Assembly (NCBI GenBank): GCA_964057225.1
Contig: OZ059894.1
Location: 24,086,476 to 24,150,475, forward strand
Reading direction: 5' to 3'
Source of the DNA: Auanema rhodensis
Taxonomy: Eukaryota; Nematoda; Chromadorea; Rhabditida; Rhabditidae
Length of the DNA: 64,000 nucleotides
Under the pieces are notes generated by a model that saw nothing but the letters and a program-made list of their open reading frames with translations, was not told the origin of the DNA and searched no databases. This document shows positions 1 to 13,552 of the stretch, one piece after another (the first letter of the stretch is position 1; every line of letters begins with the position of its first letter). The position numbers and the translations under genes were made by a program.

Positions 1-176
1 GTGATGTGCACTTGGTATGTAACTCGCTTCACGTGAAAGATGAAGAGATGCGGTTTTCAAAATTAGATTCCCTATGTCCATATTAGTCTAAAAACAAATT
101 TTTATTGATATTGGTTCATGGTAACCATGACTTTGAAATTTACGTGAACTTTAATTTATGCTAATTAAATGTACAC
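1..176 (+). repeat. Reference 176-bp monomer (anatomy of the unit)
   Basis: This first full unit (a D-type monomer) serves as the coordinate reference. It has 56 G/C of 176 (32%). Internal landmarks are gtgcac (6-11), the perfect 10-bp palindrome ttcacgtgaa (28-37), gatgcgg, an AT-rich stretch with A and T tracts around 54-66 and 85-110, the 13-base dyad catggt-a-accatg (117-129, arms of 6), aaattt twice (96-101, 136-141), and ttaat/attaa dyad arms (151-155, 164-168). Five CpGs are present, close to or slightly above random expectation (5 seen, about 4.4 expected from 25 C and 31 G). The unit length is not divisible by 3, so reading frame shifts at every copy and coding is implausible. Confidence 0.95.
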
Positions 177-211
177 GTGATGTGCACTTGGTATGTAACT
201 CGCTTCACGTG
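174..211. promoter_or_regulatory. Paired CACGTG motifs, representative copy
   Basis: cacgtg at 174-179 spans the monomer boundary, and a second cacgtg lies at 206-211 inside the palindrome ttcacgtgaa; the start-to-start distance is 32 bp, about three helical turns. The pair recurs in nearly every monomer on both arms. CACGTG is the core recognised by bHLH proteins (plant G-box, animal E-box), and the first site read on the minus strand is atcacgtg, which fits the yeast CDEI consensus RTCACRTG bound by Cbf1. Whether any factor binds here is not shown by sequence. Confidence 0.4.
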
Positions 212-3200
212 AAAGATAAAGAGATGCGGTTTTCAAAATTAGATTCCCCATGTCCATATTAGTCTAAAAACAAATTTTTATTGATATTGGTTAATGGTAA
301 CCATGACTTTGAAATTTACGTGAACTTTAATGTATGCTAATTAAATGTACACGTGATGTGCACTTGGTATGTAACTCGCTTCACGTGAAAGATAAAGAGA
401 TGCGGTTTTCAAAATTAGATTCCCCATGTCCATATTAGTCTAAAAACAAATTTTTATTGATATTGGTGCATGGTAACCATGACTTTGAAATTTACGTGAA
501 CTTTAATTTATGCTAATTAAATGTACACGTGATGTGCACTTGGTATGTAACTCGCTTCACGTGAAAGATAAAGAGATGCGGTTTTCAAAATTAGATTCCC
601 CATGTCCATATCAGTCTAAAAACAAATTTTTATTGATATTGGTTCATGGTAACCATGACTTTGAAATTTACGTGAACTTTAATTTATGCTAATTAAATGT
701 ACACGTGATGTGCACTTGGTATGTAACTCGCTTCACGTGAAAGATAAAGAGATGCGGTTTTCAAAATTAGATTCCCCATGTCCATATTAGTCTAAAAACA
801 AATTTTTATTGATATTGGTTCATGGTAACCATGACTTTGAAATTTACGTGAACTTTGATTTATGCTAATTAAATGTACACGTGATGTGCACTTGGTATGT
901 AACTCGCTTCACGTGAAAGATAAAGAGATGCGGTTTTCAAAATTAGATTCCCCATGTCCATATTAGTCTAAAAACAAATTTTTATTGATATTGGTGCATG
1001 GTAACCATGACTTTGAAATTTACGTGAACTTTAATTTATGCTAATTAAATGTACACGTGATGTGCCCTCGGTATGTAACTCGCTTCACGTGAAAGATAAA
1101 GAGATGCGGTTTTCAAAATTAGATTCCCCATGTCCATATTAGTCTAAAAACAAATTTTTATTGATATTGGTGCATGGTAACCATGACTTTGAAATTTACG
1201 TGAACTTTAATTTATGCTAATTAAATGTACACGTGATGTGCACTTGGTATGTAACTCGCTTCACGTGGAAGATAAAGAAATGCGGTTTTCAAAATTAGAT
1301 TCCCCATGTCCATATTAGTCTAAAAACAAATTTTTTTTGATATTGGTGCATGGTAACCATGACTTTGAAATTTACGTGAACTTTAATTTATGCTAATTAA
1401 ATGTACACGTGATGTGCACTCGGTATGTAACTCGCTTCACGTAAAAGATAAAGAGATGCGGTTTTCAAAATTAAATTTCCCATGTCCATATTAGTCTAAA
1501 AACAAATTTTTATTGATATTGGTGCATGGTAACCATGACTTTGAAATTTACGTGAACTTTAATTTATGCTAATTAAATGTACACGTGATGTGCACTTGGT
1601 ATGTAACTCGCTTCACGTGAAAGATAAAGAGATGCGGTTTTCAAAATTAGATTCCCCATGTCCATATTAGTCTAAAAACAAATTTTTATTGATATTGGTT
1701 CATGGTAACCATGATTTTGAAATTTACGTGAACTTTAATTTATGCTAATTAAATGTACACGTGATGTGCACTTGGTATGTAACTCGCTTCACGTGAAAGA
1801 TAAAGAGATGCGGTTTTCAAAATTAGATTCCCCCTGTCCATATTAGTCTAAAAACAAATTTTTATTGATATTGGTTCATGGTAACCATGACTTTGAAATT
1901 TACGTGAACTTTAATTTATGCTAATTAAATGTACACGTGATGTGCACTTGGTATGTAACTCGCTTCACGTGAAAGATAAAGAGATGCGGTTTTCAAAATT
2001 AGATTCCCCATGTCCATATTAGTCTAAAAACAAATTTTTATTGATATTGGTTCATGGTAACCATGACTTTGAAATTTACGTGAACTTTAATTTATGCTAA
2101 TTAAATGTACACGTGATGTGCACTTGGTATGTAACTCGCTTCACGTGAAAGATAAAGAGATGCGGTTTTCAAAATTAGATTCCCCATGTCCATATTAGTC
2201 TAAAAACAAATTTTTATTGATATTGGTTCATGGTAACCATGACTTTGAAATTTACGTGAACTTTAATTTATGCTAATTAAATGTACACGTGATGTGCACT
2301 TGGTATGTAACTCGCTTCACGTGAAAGATAAAGAGATGCGGTTTTCAAAATTAGATTCCCCATGTCCATATTAGTCTAAAAACAAATTTTTATTGATATT
2401 GGTGCATGGTAACCATGACTTTGAAATTTACGTGAACTTTAATTTATGTCAATTAAATGTACACGTGATGTGCACTTGGTATGTAACTCGCTTCACGTGA
2501 AAGATAAAGAGATGCGGTTTTCAAAATTAGATTCCCCATGTCCATATTAGTCTAAAAACAAATTTTTATTGATATTGGTTCATGGTAACCATGACTTTGA
2601 AATTTACGTGAACTTCAATTTATGCTAATTAAATGTACACGTGATGTGCACTTGGTATGTAACTCGCTTCACGTGAAAGATGAAGAGATGCGGTTTTCAA
2701 AATTAGATTCCCTATGTCCATATTAGTCTAAAAACAAATTTTTATTGATATTGGTTCATGGTAACCATGACTTTGAAATTTACGTGAACTTTAATTTATG
2801 CTAATTAAATGTACACGTGATGTGCACTTGGTATGTAACTCGCTTCACGTGAAAGATAAAGAGATGCGGTTTTCAAAATTAGATTCCCCATGTCCATATT
2901 AGTCTAAAAACAAATTTTTATTGATATTGGTGCATGGTAACCATGACTTTGAAATTTACGTGAACTTTAATTTATGCTAATTAAATGTACACGTGATGTG
3001 CCCTCGGTATGTAACTCGCTTCACGTGAAAGATAAAGAGATGCGGTTTTCAAAATTAGATTCCCCATGTCCATATTAGTCTAAAAACAAATTTTTATTGA
3101 TATTGGTGCATGGTAACCATGACTTTGAAATTTACGTGAACTTTAATTTATGCTAATTAAATGTACACGTGATGTGCACTTGGTATGTAACTCGCTTCAC

Positions 3201-6200
3201 GTGAAAGATAAAGAAATGCGGTTTTCAAAATTAGATTCCCCATGTCCATATTAGTCTAAAAACAAATTTTTATTGATATTGGTGCATGGTAACCATGACT
3301 TTGAAATTTACGTGAACTTTAATTTATGCTAATTAAATGTACACGTGATGTGCACTCGGTATGTAACTCGCTTCACGTAAAAGATAAAGAGATGCGGTTT
3401 TCAAAATTAAATTTCCCATGTCCATATTAGTCTAAAAACAAATTTTTATTGATATTGGTGCATGGTAACCATGACTTTGAAATTTACGTGAACTTTAATT
3501 TATGCTAATTAAATGTACACGTGATGTGCACTTGGTATGTAACTCGCTTCACGTGAAAGATGAAGAGATGCGGTTTTCAAAATTAGATTCCCTATGTCCA
3601 TATTAGTCTAAAAACAAATTTTTATTGATATTGGTTCATGGTAACCATGACTTTGAAATTTACGTGAACTTTAATTTATGCTAATTAAATGTACACGTGA
3701 TGTGCACTTGGTATGTAACTCGCTTCACGTGAAAGATAAAGAGATGCGGTTTTCAAAATTAGATTCCCCATGTCCATATTAGTCTAAAAACAAATTTTTA
3801 TTGATATTGGTTCATGGTAACCATGACTTTGAAATTTACGTGAACTTCAATTTATGCTAATTAAATGTACACGTGATGTGCACTTGGTATGTAACTCGCT
3901 TCACGTGAAAGATAAAGAGATGCGGTTTTCAAAATTAGATTCCCCATGTCCATATTAGTCTAAAAACAAATTTTTATTGATATTGGTGCATGGTAACCAT
4001 GACTTTGAAATTTACGTGAACTTTAATTTATGCTAATTAAATGTACACGTGATGTGCACTTGGTATGTAACTCGCTTCACGTGAAAGATAAAGAGATGCG
4101 GTTTTCAAAATTAGATTCCCCATGTCCATATTAGTCTAAAAACAAATTTTTATTGATATTGGTTCATGGTAACCATGACTTTGAAATTTACGTGAACTTT
4201 AATTTATGCTAATTAAATGTACACGTGATGTGCACTTGGTATGTAACTCGCTTCACGTGAAAGATAAAGAGATGCGGTTTTCAAAATTAGATTCCCCATG
4301 TCCATATTAGTCTAAAAACAAATTTTTATTGATATTGGTTCATGGTAACCATGACTTTGAAATTTACGTGAACTTTAATTTATGCTAATTAAATGTACAC
4401 TTGATGTGCACTTGGTATGTAACTCGCTTCACGTGAAAGATAAAGAGATGCGGTTTTCAAAATTAAATTTCCCATGTCCATATTAGTCTAAAAACAAATT
4501 TTTATTGATATTGGTGCATGGTAACCATGACTTTGAAATTTACGTGAACTTTAATTTATGCTAATTAAATGTACACGTGATGTGCACTTGGTATGTAACT
4601 CGCTTCACGTGAAAGATAAAGAGATGCGGTTTTCAAAATTAGATTCCCCATGTCCATATTAGTCTAAAAACAAATTTTTATTGATATTGGTTCATGGTAA
4701 CCATGACTTTGAAATTTACGTGAACTTTAATTTATGCTAATTAAATGTACACGTGATGTGCACTTGGTATGTAACTCGCTTCACGTGAAAGATAAAGAGA
4801 TGCGGTTTTCAAAATTAGATTCCCCCTGTCCATATTAGTCTAAAAACAAATTTTTATTGATATTGGTTCATGGTAACCATGACTTTGAAATTTACGTGAA
4901 CTTTAATTTATGCTAATTAAATGTACACGTGATGTGCACTTGGTATGTAACTCGCTTCACGTGAAAGATAAAGAGATGCGGTTTTCAAAATTAGATTCCC
5001 CCTGTCCATATTAGTCTAAAAACAAATTTTTATTGATATTGGTTCATGGTAACCATGACTTTGAAATTTACGTGAACTTTAATTTATGCTAATTAAATGT
5101 ACACGTGATGTGCACTTGGTATGTAACTCGCTTCACGTGAAAGATAAAGAGATGCGGTTTTCAAAATTAGATTCCTCATGTCCATATTAGTCTAAAAACA
5201 AATTTTTATTGATATTGGTTCATGGTAACCATGACTTTGAAATTTACGTGAACTTCAATTTATGCTAATTAAATGTACACGTGATGTGCACTTGGTATGT
5301 AACTCGCTTCACGTGAAAGATGAAGAGATGCGGTTTTCAAAATTAGATTTCCTATGTCCATATTAGTCTAAAAACAAATTTTTATTGATATTGGTTCATG
5401 GTAACCATGACTTTGAAATTTACGTGAACTTTAATTTATGCTAATTAAATGTACACGTGATGTGCACTTGGTATGTAACTCGCTTCACGTGAAAGATAAA
5501 GAGATGCGGTTTTCAAAATTAGATTCCCCATGTCCATATTAGTCTAAAAACAAATTTTTATTGATATTGGTTCATGGTAACCATGACTTTGAAATTTACG
5601 TGAACTTTAATTTATGCTAGTTAAATGTACACGTGATGTGCACTTGGTATGTAACTCGCTTCACGTGAAAGATAAAGAGATGCGGTTTTCAAAATTAGAT
5701 TCCCCATGTCCATATTAGTCTAAAAACAAATTTTTATTGATATTGGTTCATGGTAACCATGACTTTGAAATTTACGTGAACTTCAATTTATGCTAATTAA
5801 ATGTACACGTGATGTGCACTTGGTATGTAACTCGCTTCACGTGAAAGATGAAGAGATGCGGTTTTCAAAATTAGATTCCCTATGTCCATATTAGTCTAAA
5901 AACAAATTTTTATTGATATTGGTTCATGGTAACCATGACTTTGAAATTTACGTGAACTTTAATTTATGCTAATTAAATGTACACGTGATGGGCACTTGGT
6001 ATGTAACTCGCTTCACGTGAAAGATAAAGAGATGCGGTTTTCAAAATTAGATTCCCCATGTCCATATTAGTCTAAAAACAAATTTTTATTGATATTGGTG
6101 CATGGTAACCATGACTTTGAAATTTACGTGAACTTTAATTTATGCTAATTAAATGTACACGTGATGTGCACTTGGTATGTAACTCGCTTCACGTGAAAGA

Positions 6201-7920
6201 TAAAGAGATGCGGTTTTCAAAATTAGATTCCCCATGTCCATATTAGTCTAAAAACAAATTTTTATTGATATTGGTTCATGGTAACCATGACTTTGAAATT
6301 TACGTGAACTTTAATTTATGCTAATTAAATGTACACGTGATGTGCACTTGGTATGTAACTCGCTTCACGTGAAAGATAAAGAGATGCGGTTTTCAAAATT
6401 AGATTCCCCATGTCCATATTAGTCTGAAAACAAATTTTTATTGATATTGGTTCATGATAACCATGACTTTGAAATTTACGTGAACTTTAATTTATGCTAA
6501 TTAAATGTACACGTGTTGTGCACTTGGTATGTAACTCGCTTCACGTGAAAGATAAAGAGATGCGGTTTTCAAAATTAGATTCCCCATGTCCATATTAGTC
6601 TAAAAACAAATTTTTATTGATATTGGTGCATGGTAACCATGACTTTGAAATTTACGTGAACTTTAATTTATGCTAATTAAATGTACACGTGATGTGCCCT
6701 CGGTATGTAACTCGCTTCACGTGAAAGATAAAGAGATGCGGTTTTCAAAATTAGATTCCCCATGTCCATATTAGTCTAAAAACAAATTTTTATTGATATT
6801 GGTGCATGGTAACCATGACTTTGAAATTTACGTGAACTTTAATTTATGCTAATTAAATGTACACGTGATGTGCACTTGGTATGTAACTCGCTTCACGTGA
6901 AAGATAAAGAGATGCGGTTTTCAAAATTAGATTCCCCATGTCCATATTAGTCTAAAAACAAATTTTTATTGATATTGGTTCATGGTAACCATGACTTTGA
7001 AATTTACGTGAACTTCAATTTATGCTAATTAAATGTACACGTGATGTGCACTTGGTATGTAACTCGCTTCACGTGAAAGATGAAGAGATGCGGTTTTCAA
7101 AATTAGATTTCCTATGTCCATATTAGTCTAAAAACAAATTTTTATTGATATTGGTTCATGGTAACCATGACTTTGAAATTTACGTGAACTTTAATTTATG
7201 CTAATTAAATGTACACGTGATGTGCACTTGGTATGTAACTCGCTTCACGTGAAAGATAAAGAGATGCGGTTTTCAAAATTAGATTCCCCATGTCCATATT
7301 AGTCTAAAAACAAATTTTTATTGATATTGGTTCATGGTAACCATGACTTTGAAATTTACGTGAACTTTAATTTATGCTAATTAAATGTACACGTGATGTG
7401 CACTTGGTATGTAACTCGCTTCACGTGAAAGATAAAGAGATGCGGTTTTCAAAATTAGATTCCCCATGTCCATATTAGTCTAAAAACAAATTTTTATTGA
7501 TATTGGTTCATGGTAACCATGACTTTGAAATTTACGTGAACTTCAATTTATGCTAATTAAATGTACACGTGATGTGCACTTGGTATGTAACTCGCTTCAC
7601 GTGAAAGATGAAGAGATGCGGTTTTCAAAATTAGATTCCCTATGTCCATATTAGTCTAAAAACAAATTTTTATTGATATTGGTTCATGGTAACCATGACT
7701 TTGAAATTTACGTGAACTTTAATTTATGCTAATTAAATGTACACGTGATGTGCTCTTGGTATGTAACTCGCTTCACGTGAAAGATAAAGAGATGCGGTTT
7801 TCAAAATTAGATTCCCCATGTCCATATTAGTCTAAAAACAAATTTTTATTGATATTGGTTCATGGTAACCATGACTTTGAAATTTACGTGAACTTCAATT
7901 TATGCTAATTAAATGTACAC

Positions 7921-10900
7921 GTGATGTGCACTTGGTATGTAACTCGCTTCACGTGAAAGATGAAGAGATGCGGTTTTCAAAATTAGATTCCCTATGTCCA
8001 TATTAGTCTAAAAACAAATTTTTATTGATATTGGTTCATGGTAACCATGACTTTGAAATTTACGTGAACTTTAATTTATGCTAATTAAATGTACACGTGA
8101 TGTGCACTTGGTATGTAACTCGCTTCACGTGAAAGATAAAGAGATGCGGTTTTCAAAATTAGATTCCCCATGTCCATATTAGTCTAAAAACAAATTTTTA
8201 TTGATATTGGTTCATGGTAACCATGACTTTGAAATTTACGTGAACTTTAATTTATGCTAATTAAATGTACACGTGATGTGCACTTGGTATGTAACTCGCT
8301 TCACGTGAAAGATAAAGAGATGCGGTTTTCAAAATTAGATTCCCCATGTCCATATTAGTCTAAAAACAAATTTTTATTGATATTGGTGCATGGTAACCAT
8401 GACTTTGAAATTTACGTGAACTTTAATTTATGCTAATTAAATGTACACGTGATGTGCACTTGGTATGTAACTCGCTTCACGTGAAAGATAAAGAGATGCG
8501 GTTTTCAAAATTAGATTCCCCATGTCCATATCAGTCTAAAAACAAATTTTTATTGATATTGGTTCATGGTAACCATGACTTTGAAATTTACGTGAACTTT
8601 AATTTATGCTAATTAAATGTACACGTGATGTGCACTTGGTATGTAACTCGCTTCACGTGAAAGATAAAGAGATGCGGTTTTCAAAATTAGATTCCCCATG
8701 TCCATATTAGTCTAAAAACAAATTTTTATTGATATTGGTTCATGGTAACCATGACTTTGAAATTTACGTGAACTTTGATTTATGCTAATTAAATGTACAC
8801 GTGATGTGCACTTGGTATGTAACTCGCTTCACGTGAAAGATAAAGAGATGCGGTTTTCAAAATTAGATTCCCCATGTCCATATTAGTCTAAAAACAAATT
8901 TTTATTGATATTGGTGCATGGTAACCATGACTTTGAAATTTACGTGAACTTTAATTTATGCTAATTAAATGTACACGTGATGTGCCCTCGGTATGTAACT
9001 CGCTTCACGTGAAAGATAAAGAGATGCGGTTTTCAAAATTAGATTCCCCATGTCCATATTAGTCTAAAAACAAATTTTTATTGATATTGGTGCATGGTAA
9101 CCATGACTTTGAAATTTACGTGAACTTTAATTTATGCTAATTAAATGTACACGTGATGTGCACTTGGTATGTAACTCGCTTCACGTGGAAGATAAAGAAA
9201 TGCGGTTTTCAAAATTAGATTCCCCATGTCCATATTAGTCTAAAAACAAATTTTTATTGATATTGGTGCATGGTAACCATGACTTTGAAATTTACGTGAA
9301 CTTTAATTTATGCTAATTAAATGTACACGTGATGTGCACTCGGTATGTAACTCGCTTCACGTAAAAGATAAAGAGATGCGGTTTTCAAAATTAAATTTCC
9401 CATGTCCATATTAGTCTAAAAACAAATTTTTATTGATATTGGTGCATGGTAACCATGACTTTGAAATTTACGTGAACTTTAATTTATGCTAATTAAATGT
9501 ACACGTGATGTGCACTTGGTATGTAACTCGCTTCACGTGAAAGATAAAGAGATGCGGTTTTCAAAATTAGATTCCCCATGTCCATATTAGTCTAAAAACA
9601 AATTTTTATTGATATTGGTTCATGGTAACCATGACTTTGAAATTTACGTGAACTTTAATTTATGCTAATTAAATGTACACGTGATGTGCACTTGGTATGT
9701 AACTCGCTTCACGTGAAAGATAAAGAGATGCGGTTTTCAAAATTAGATTCCCCCTGTCCATATTAGTCTAAAAACAAATTTTTATTGATATTGGTTCATG
9801 GTAACCATGACTTTGAAATTTACGTGAACTTTAATTTATGCTAATTAAATGTACACGTGATGTGCACTTGGTATGTAACTCGCTTCACGTGAAAGATAAA
9901 GAGATGCGGTTTTCAAAATTAGATTCCCCATGTCCATATTAGTCTAAAAACAAATTTTTATTGATATTGGTTCATGGTAACCATGACTTTGAAATTTACG
10001 TGAACTTTAATTTATGCTAATTAAATGTACACGTGATGTGCACTTGGTATGTAACTCGCTTCACGTGAAAGATAAAGAGATGCGGTTTTCAAAATTAGAT
10101 TCCCCATGTCCATATTAGTCTAAAAACAAATTTTTATTGATATTGGTGCATGGTAACCATGACTTTGAAATTTACGTGAACTTTAATTTATGCTAATTAA
10201 ATGTACACGTGATGTGCACTTGGTATGTAACTCGCTTCACGTGAAAGATAAAGAGATGCGGTTTTCAAAATTAGATTCCCCATGTCCATATTAGTCTAAA
10301 AACAAATTTTTATTGATATTGGTTCATGGTAACCATGACTTTGAAATTTACGTGAACTTCAATTTATGCTAATTAAATGTACACGTGATGTGCACTTGGT
10401 ATGTAACTCGCTTCACGTGAAAGATGAAGAGATGCGGTTTTCAAAATTAGATTCCCTATGTCCATATTAGTCTAAAAACAAATTTTTATTGATATTGGTT
10501 CATGGTAACCATGACTTTGAAATTTACGTGAACTTTAATTTATGCTAATTAAATGTACACGTGATGTGCACTTGGTATGTAACTCGCTTCACGTGAAAGA
10601 TAAAGAGATGCGGTTTTCAAAATTAGATTCCCCATGTCCATATTAGTCTAAAAACAAATTTTTATTGATATTGGTGCATGGTAACCATGACTTTGAAATT
10701 TACGTGAACTTTAATTTATGCTAATTAAATGTACACGTGATGTGCCCTCGGTATGTAACTCGCTTCACGTGAAAGATAAAGAGATGCGGTTTTCAAAATT
10801 AGATTCCCCATGTCCATATTAGTCTAAAAACAAATTTTTATTGATATTGGTGCATGGTAACCATGACTTTGAAATTTACGTGAACTTTAATTTATGCTAA

Positions 10901-11088
10901 TTAAATGTACACGTGATGTGCACTCGGTATGTAACTCGCTTCACGTAAAAGATAAAGAGATGCGGTTTTCAAAATTAAATTTCCCATGTCCATATTAGTC
11001 TAAAAACAAATTTTTATTGATATTGGTGCATGGTAACCATGACTTTGAAATTTACGTGAACTTTAATTTATGCTAATTAAATGTACAC
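7921..11088 (+). repeat. Long segmental repeat, copy 2 (45-monomer offset)
   Basis: This is the second copy of the 1-3520 segment, starting with the same D monomer and running D,T,G,(stop-lost T),T,G,P,(variant G),K,T,X,T,G,C,D,G,P,K. It joins directly to the nine-monomer higher-order repeat, whose first unit begins at 10385, so the nine-mer looks like an amplified tail of this segment. Confidence 0.85.
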
Positions 11089-13552
11089 GTGATGTGCACT
11101 TGGTATGTAACTCGCTTCACGTGAAAGATAAAGAGATGCGGTTTTCAAAATTAGATTCCCCATGTCCATATTAGTCTAAAAACAAATTTTTATTGATATT
11201 GGTTCATGGTAACCATGACTTTGAAATTTACGTGAACTTTAATTTATGCTAATTAAATGTACACGTGATGTGCACTTGGTATGTAACTCGCTTCACGTGA
11301 AAGATAAAGAGATGCGGTTTTCAAAATTAGATTCCCCCTGTCCATATTAGTCTAAAAACAAATTTTTATTGATATTGGTTCATGGTAACCATGACTTTGA
11401 AATTTACGTGAACTTTAATTTATGCTAATTAAATGTACACGTGATGTGCACTTGGTATGTAACTCGCTTCACGTGAAAGATAAAGAGATGCGGTTTTCAA
11501 AATTAGATTCCCCATGTCCATATTAGTCTAAAAACAAATTTTTATTGATATTGGTTCATGGTAACCATGACTTTGAAATTTACGTGAACTTTAATTTATG
11601 CTAATTAAATGTACACGTGATGTGCACTTGGTATGTAACTCGCTTCACGTGAAAGATAAAGAGATGCGGTTTTCAAAATTAGATTCCCCATGTCCATATT
11701 AGTCTAAAAACAAATTTTTATTGATATTGGTGCATGGTAACCATGACTTTGAAATTTACGTGAACTTTAATTTATGCTAATTAAATGTACACGTGATGTG
11801 CACTTGGTATGTAACTCGCTTCACGTGAAAGATAAAGAGATGCGGTTTTCAAAATTAGATTCCCCATGTCCATATTAGTCTAAAAACAAATTTTTATTGA
11901 TATTGGTTCATGGTAACCATGACTTTGAAATTTACGTGAACTTCAATTTATGCTAATTAAATGTACACGTGATGTGCACTTGGTATGTAACTCGCTTCAC
12001 GTGAAAGATGAAGAGATGCGGTTTTCAAAATTAGATTCCCTATGTCCATATTAGTCTAAAAACAAATTTTTATTGATATTGGTTCATGGTAACCATGACT
12101 TTGAAATTTACGTGAACTTTAATTTATGCTAATTAAATGTACACGTGATGTGCACTTGGTATGTAACTCGCTTCACGTGAAAGATAAAGAGATGCGGTTT
12201 TCAAAATTAGATTCCCCATGTCCATATTAGTCTAAAAACAAATTTTTATTGATATTGGTGCATGGTAACCATGACTTTGAAATTTACGTGAACTTTAATT
12301 TATGCTAATTAAATGTACACGTGATGTGCCCTCGGTATGTAACTCGCTTCACGTGAAAGATAAAGAGATGCGGTTTTCAAAATTAGATTCCCCATGTCCA
12401 TATTAGTCTAAAAACAAATTTTTATTGATATTGGTGCATGGTAACCATGACTTTGAAATTTACGTGAACTTTAATTTATGCTAATTAAATGTACACGTGA
12501 TGTGCACTCGGTATGTAACTCGCTTCACGTAAAAGATAAAGAGATGCGGTTTTCAAAATTAAATTTCCCATGTCCATATTAGTCTAAAAACAAATTTTTA
12601 TTGATATTGGTGCATGGTAACCATGACTTTGAAATTTACGTGAACTTTAATTTATGCTAATTAAATGTACACGTGATGTGCACTTGGTATGTAACTCGCT
12701 TCACGTGAAAGATAAAGAGATGCGGTTTTCAAAATTAGATTCCCCATGTCCATATTAGTCTAAAAACAAATTTTTATTGATATTGGTTCATGGTAACCAT
12801 GACTTTGAAATTTACGTGAACTTTAATTTATGCTAATTAAATGTACACGTGATGTGCACTTGGTATGTAACTCGCTTCACGTGAAAGATAAAGAGATGCG
12901 GTTTTCAAAATTAGATTCCCCCTGTCCATATTAGTCTAAAAACAAATTTTTATTGATATTGGTTCATGGTAACCATGACTTTGAAATTTACGTGAACTTT
13001 AATTTATGCTAATTAAATGTACACGTGATGTGCACTTGGTATGTAACTCGCTTCACGTGAAAGATAAAGAGATGCGGTTTTCAAAATTAGATTCCCCATG
13101 TCCATATTAGTCTAAAAACAAATTTTTATTGATATTGGTTCATGGTAACCATGACTTTGAAATTTACGTGAACTTTAATTTATGCTAATTAAATGTACAC
13201 GTGATGTGCACTTGGTATGTAACTCGCTTCACGTGAAAGATAGAGAGATGCGGTTTTCAAAATTAGATTCCCCATGTCCATATTAGTCTAAAAACAAATT
13301 TTTATTGATATTGGTGCATGGTAACCATGACTTTGAAATTTACGTGAACTTTAATTTATGCTAATTAAATGTACACGTGATGTGCACTTGGTATGTAACT
13401 CGCTTCACGTGAAAGATAAAGAGATGCGGTTTTCAAAATTAGATTCCCCATGTCCATATTAGTCTAAAAACAAATTTTTATTGATATTGGTTCATGGTAA
13501 CCATGACTTTGAAATTTACGTGAACTTCAATTTATGCTAATTAAATGTACAC
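10385..13552 (+). repeat. Nine-monomer higher-order repeat, two tandem units
   Basis: Two units of 1584 bp (10385-11968 and 11969-13552) share the order D,G,P,K,T,X,T,G,C. In the second unit the eighth monomer is an R variant (gatagagag at 13243) in place of plain G. The three linked K changes (gcactcgg, cgtaaaag, aattaaattt) fall at the same place in each unit (10913 and 12497 starts). The arrangement is a classic higher-order repeat, generated by tandem amplification of a block of diverged monomers. Confidence 0.9.

Larger units (their letters stand above)
1..3520 (+). repeat. Long segmental repeat, copy 1 (45-monomer offset)
   Basis: This segment matches 7921-11088. Through 2112 the two are collinear at exactly 7920 bp (45 monomers) and share rare markers: c612/c8532, g857/g8777, and cacgtggaa with aagaaatg at 1268/9188. 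By eye I find four base differences in that stretch (293, 332, 1336, 1715), and in each the copy here departs from the family consensus. Beyond 2112 this copy has one T monomer (about 2113-2288) and one G monomer (3169-3344) that copy 2 lacks. Similarity in monomer order fades after the K monomer at 3345-3520. Confidence 0.85.

Noticed and set aside
28-57. CENP-B box near ttcacgtgaaag...gcgg
   Set aside because: The required ttcg core and the correctly spaced cggg are absent, on both strands.
510-692. 60-codon open frame as a gene (also 8430-8612 and 42936-43118)
   Set aside because: It crosses a monomer boundary within the satellite and is open only through a single base change at a stop codon. 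The 176-bp period shifts frame each copy, no protein domain is visible, and two of the three are duplicates.
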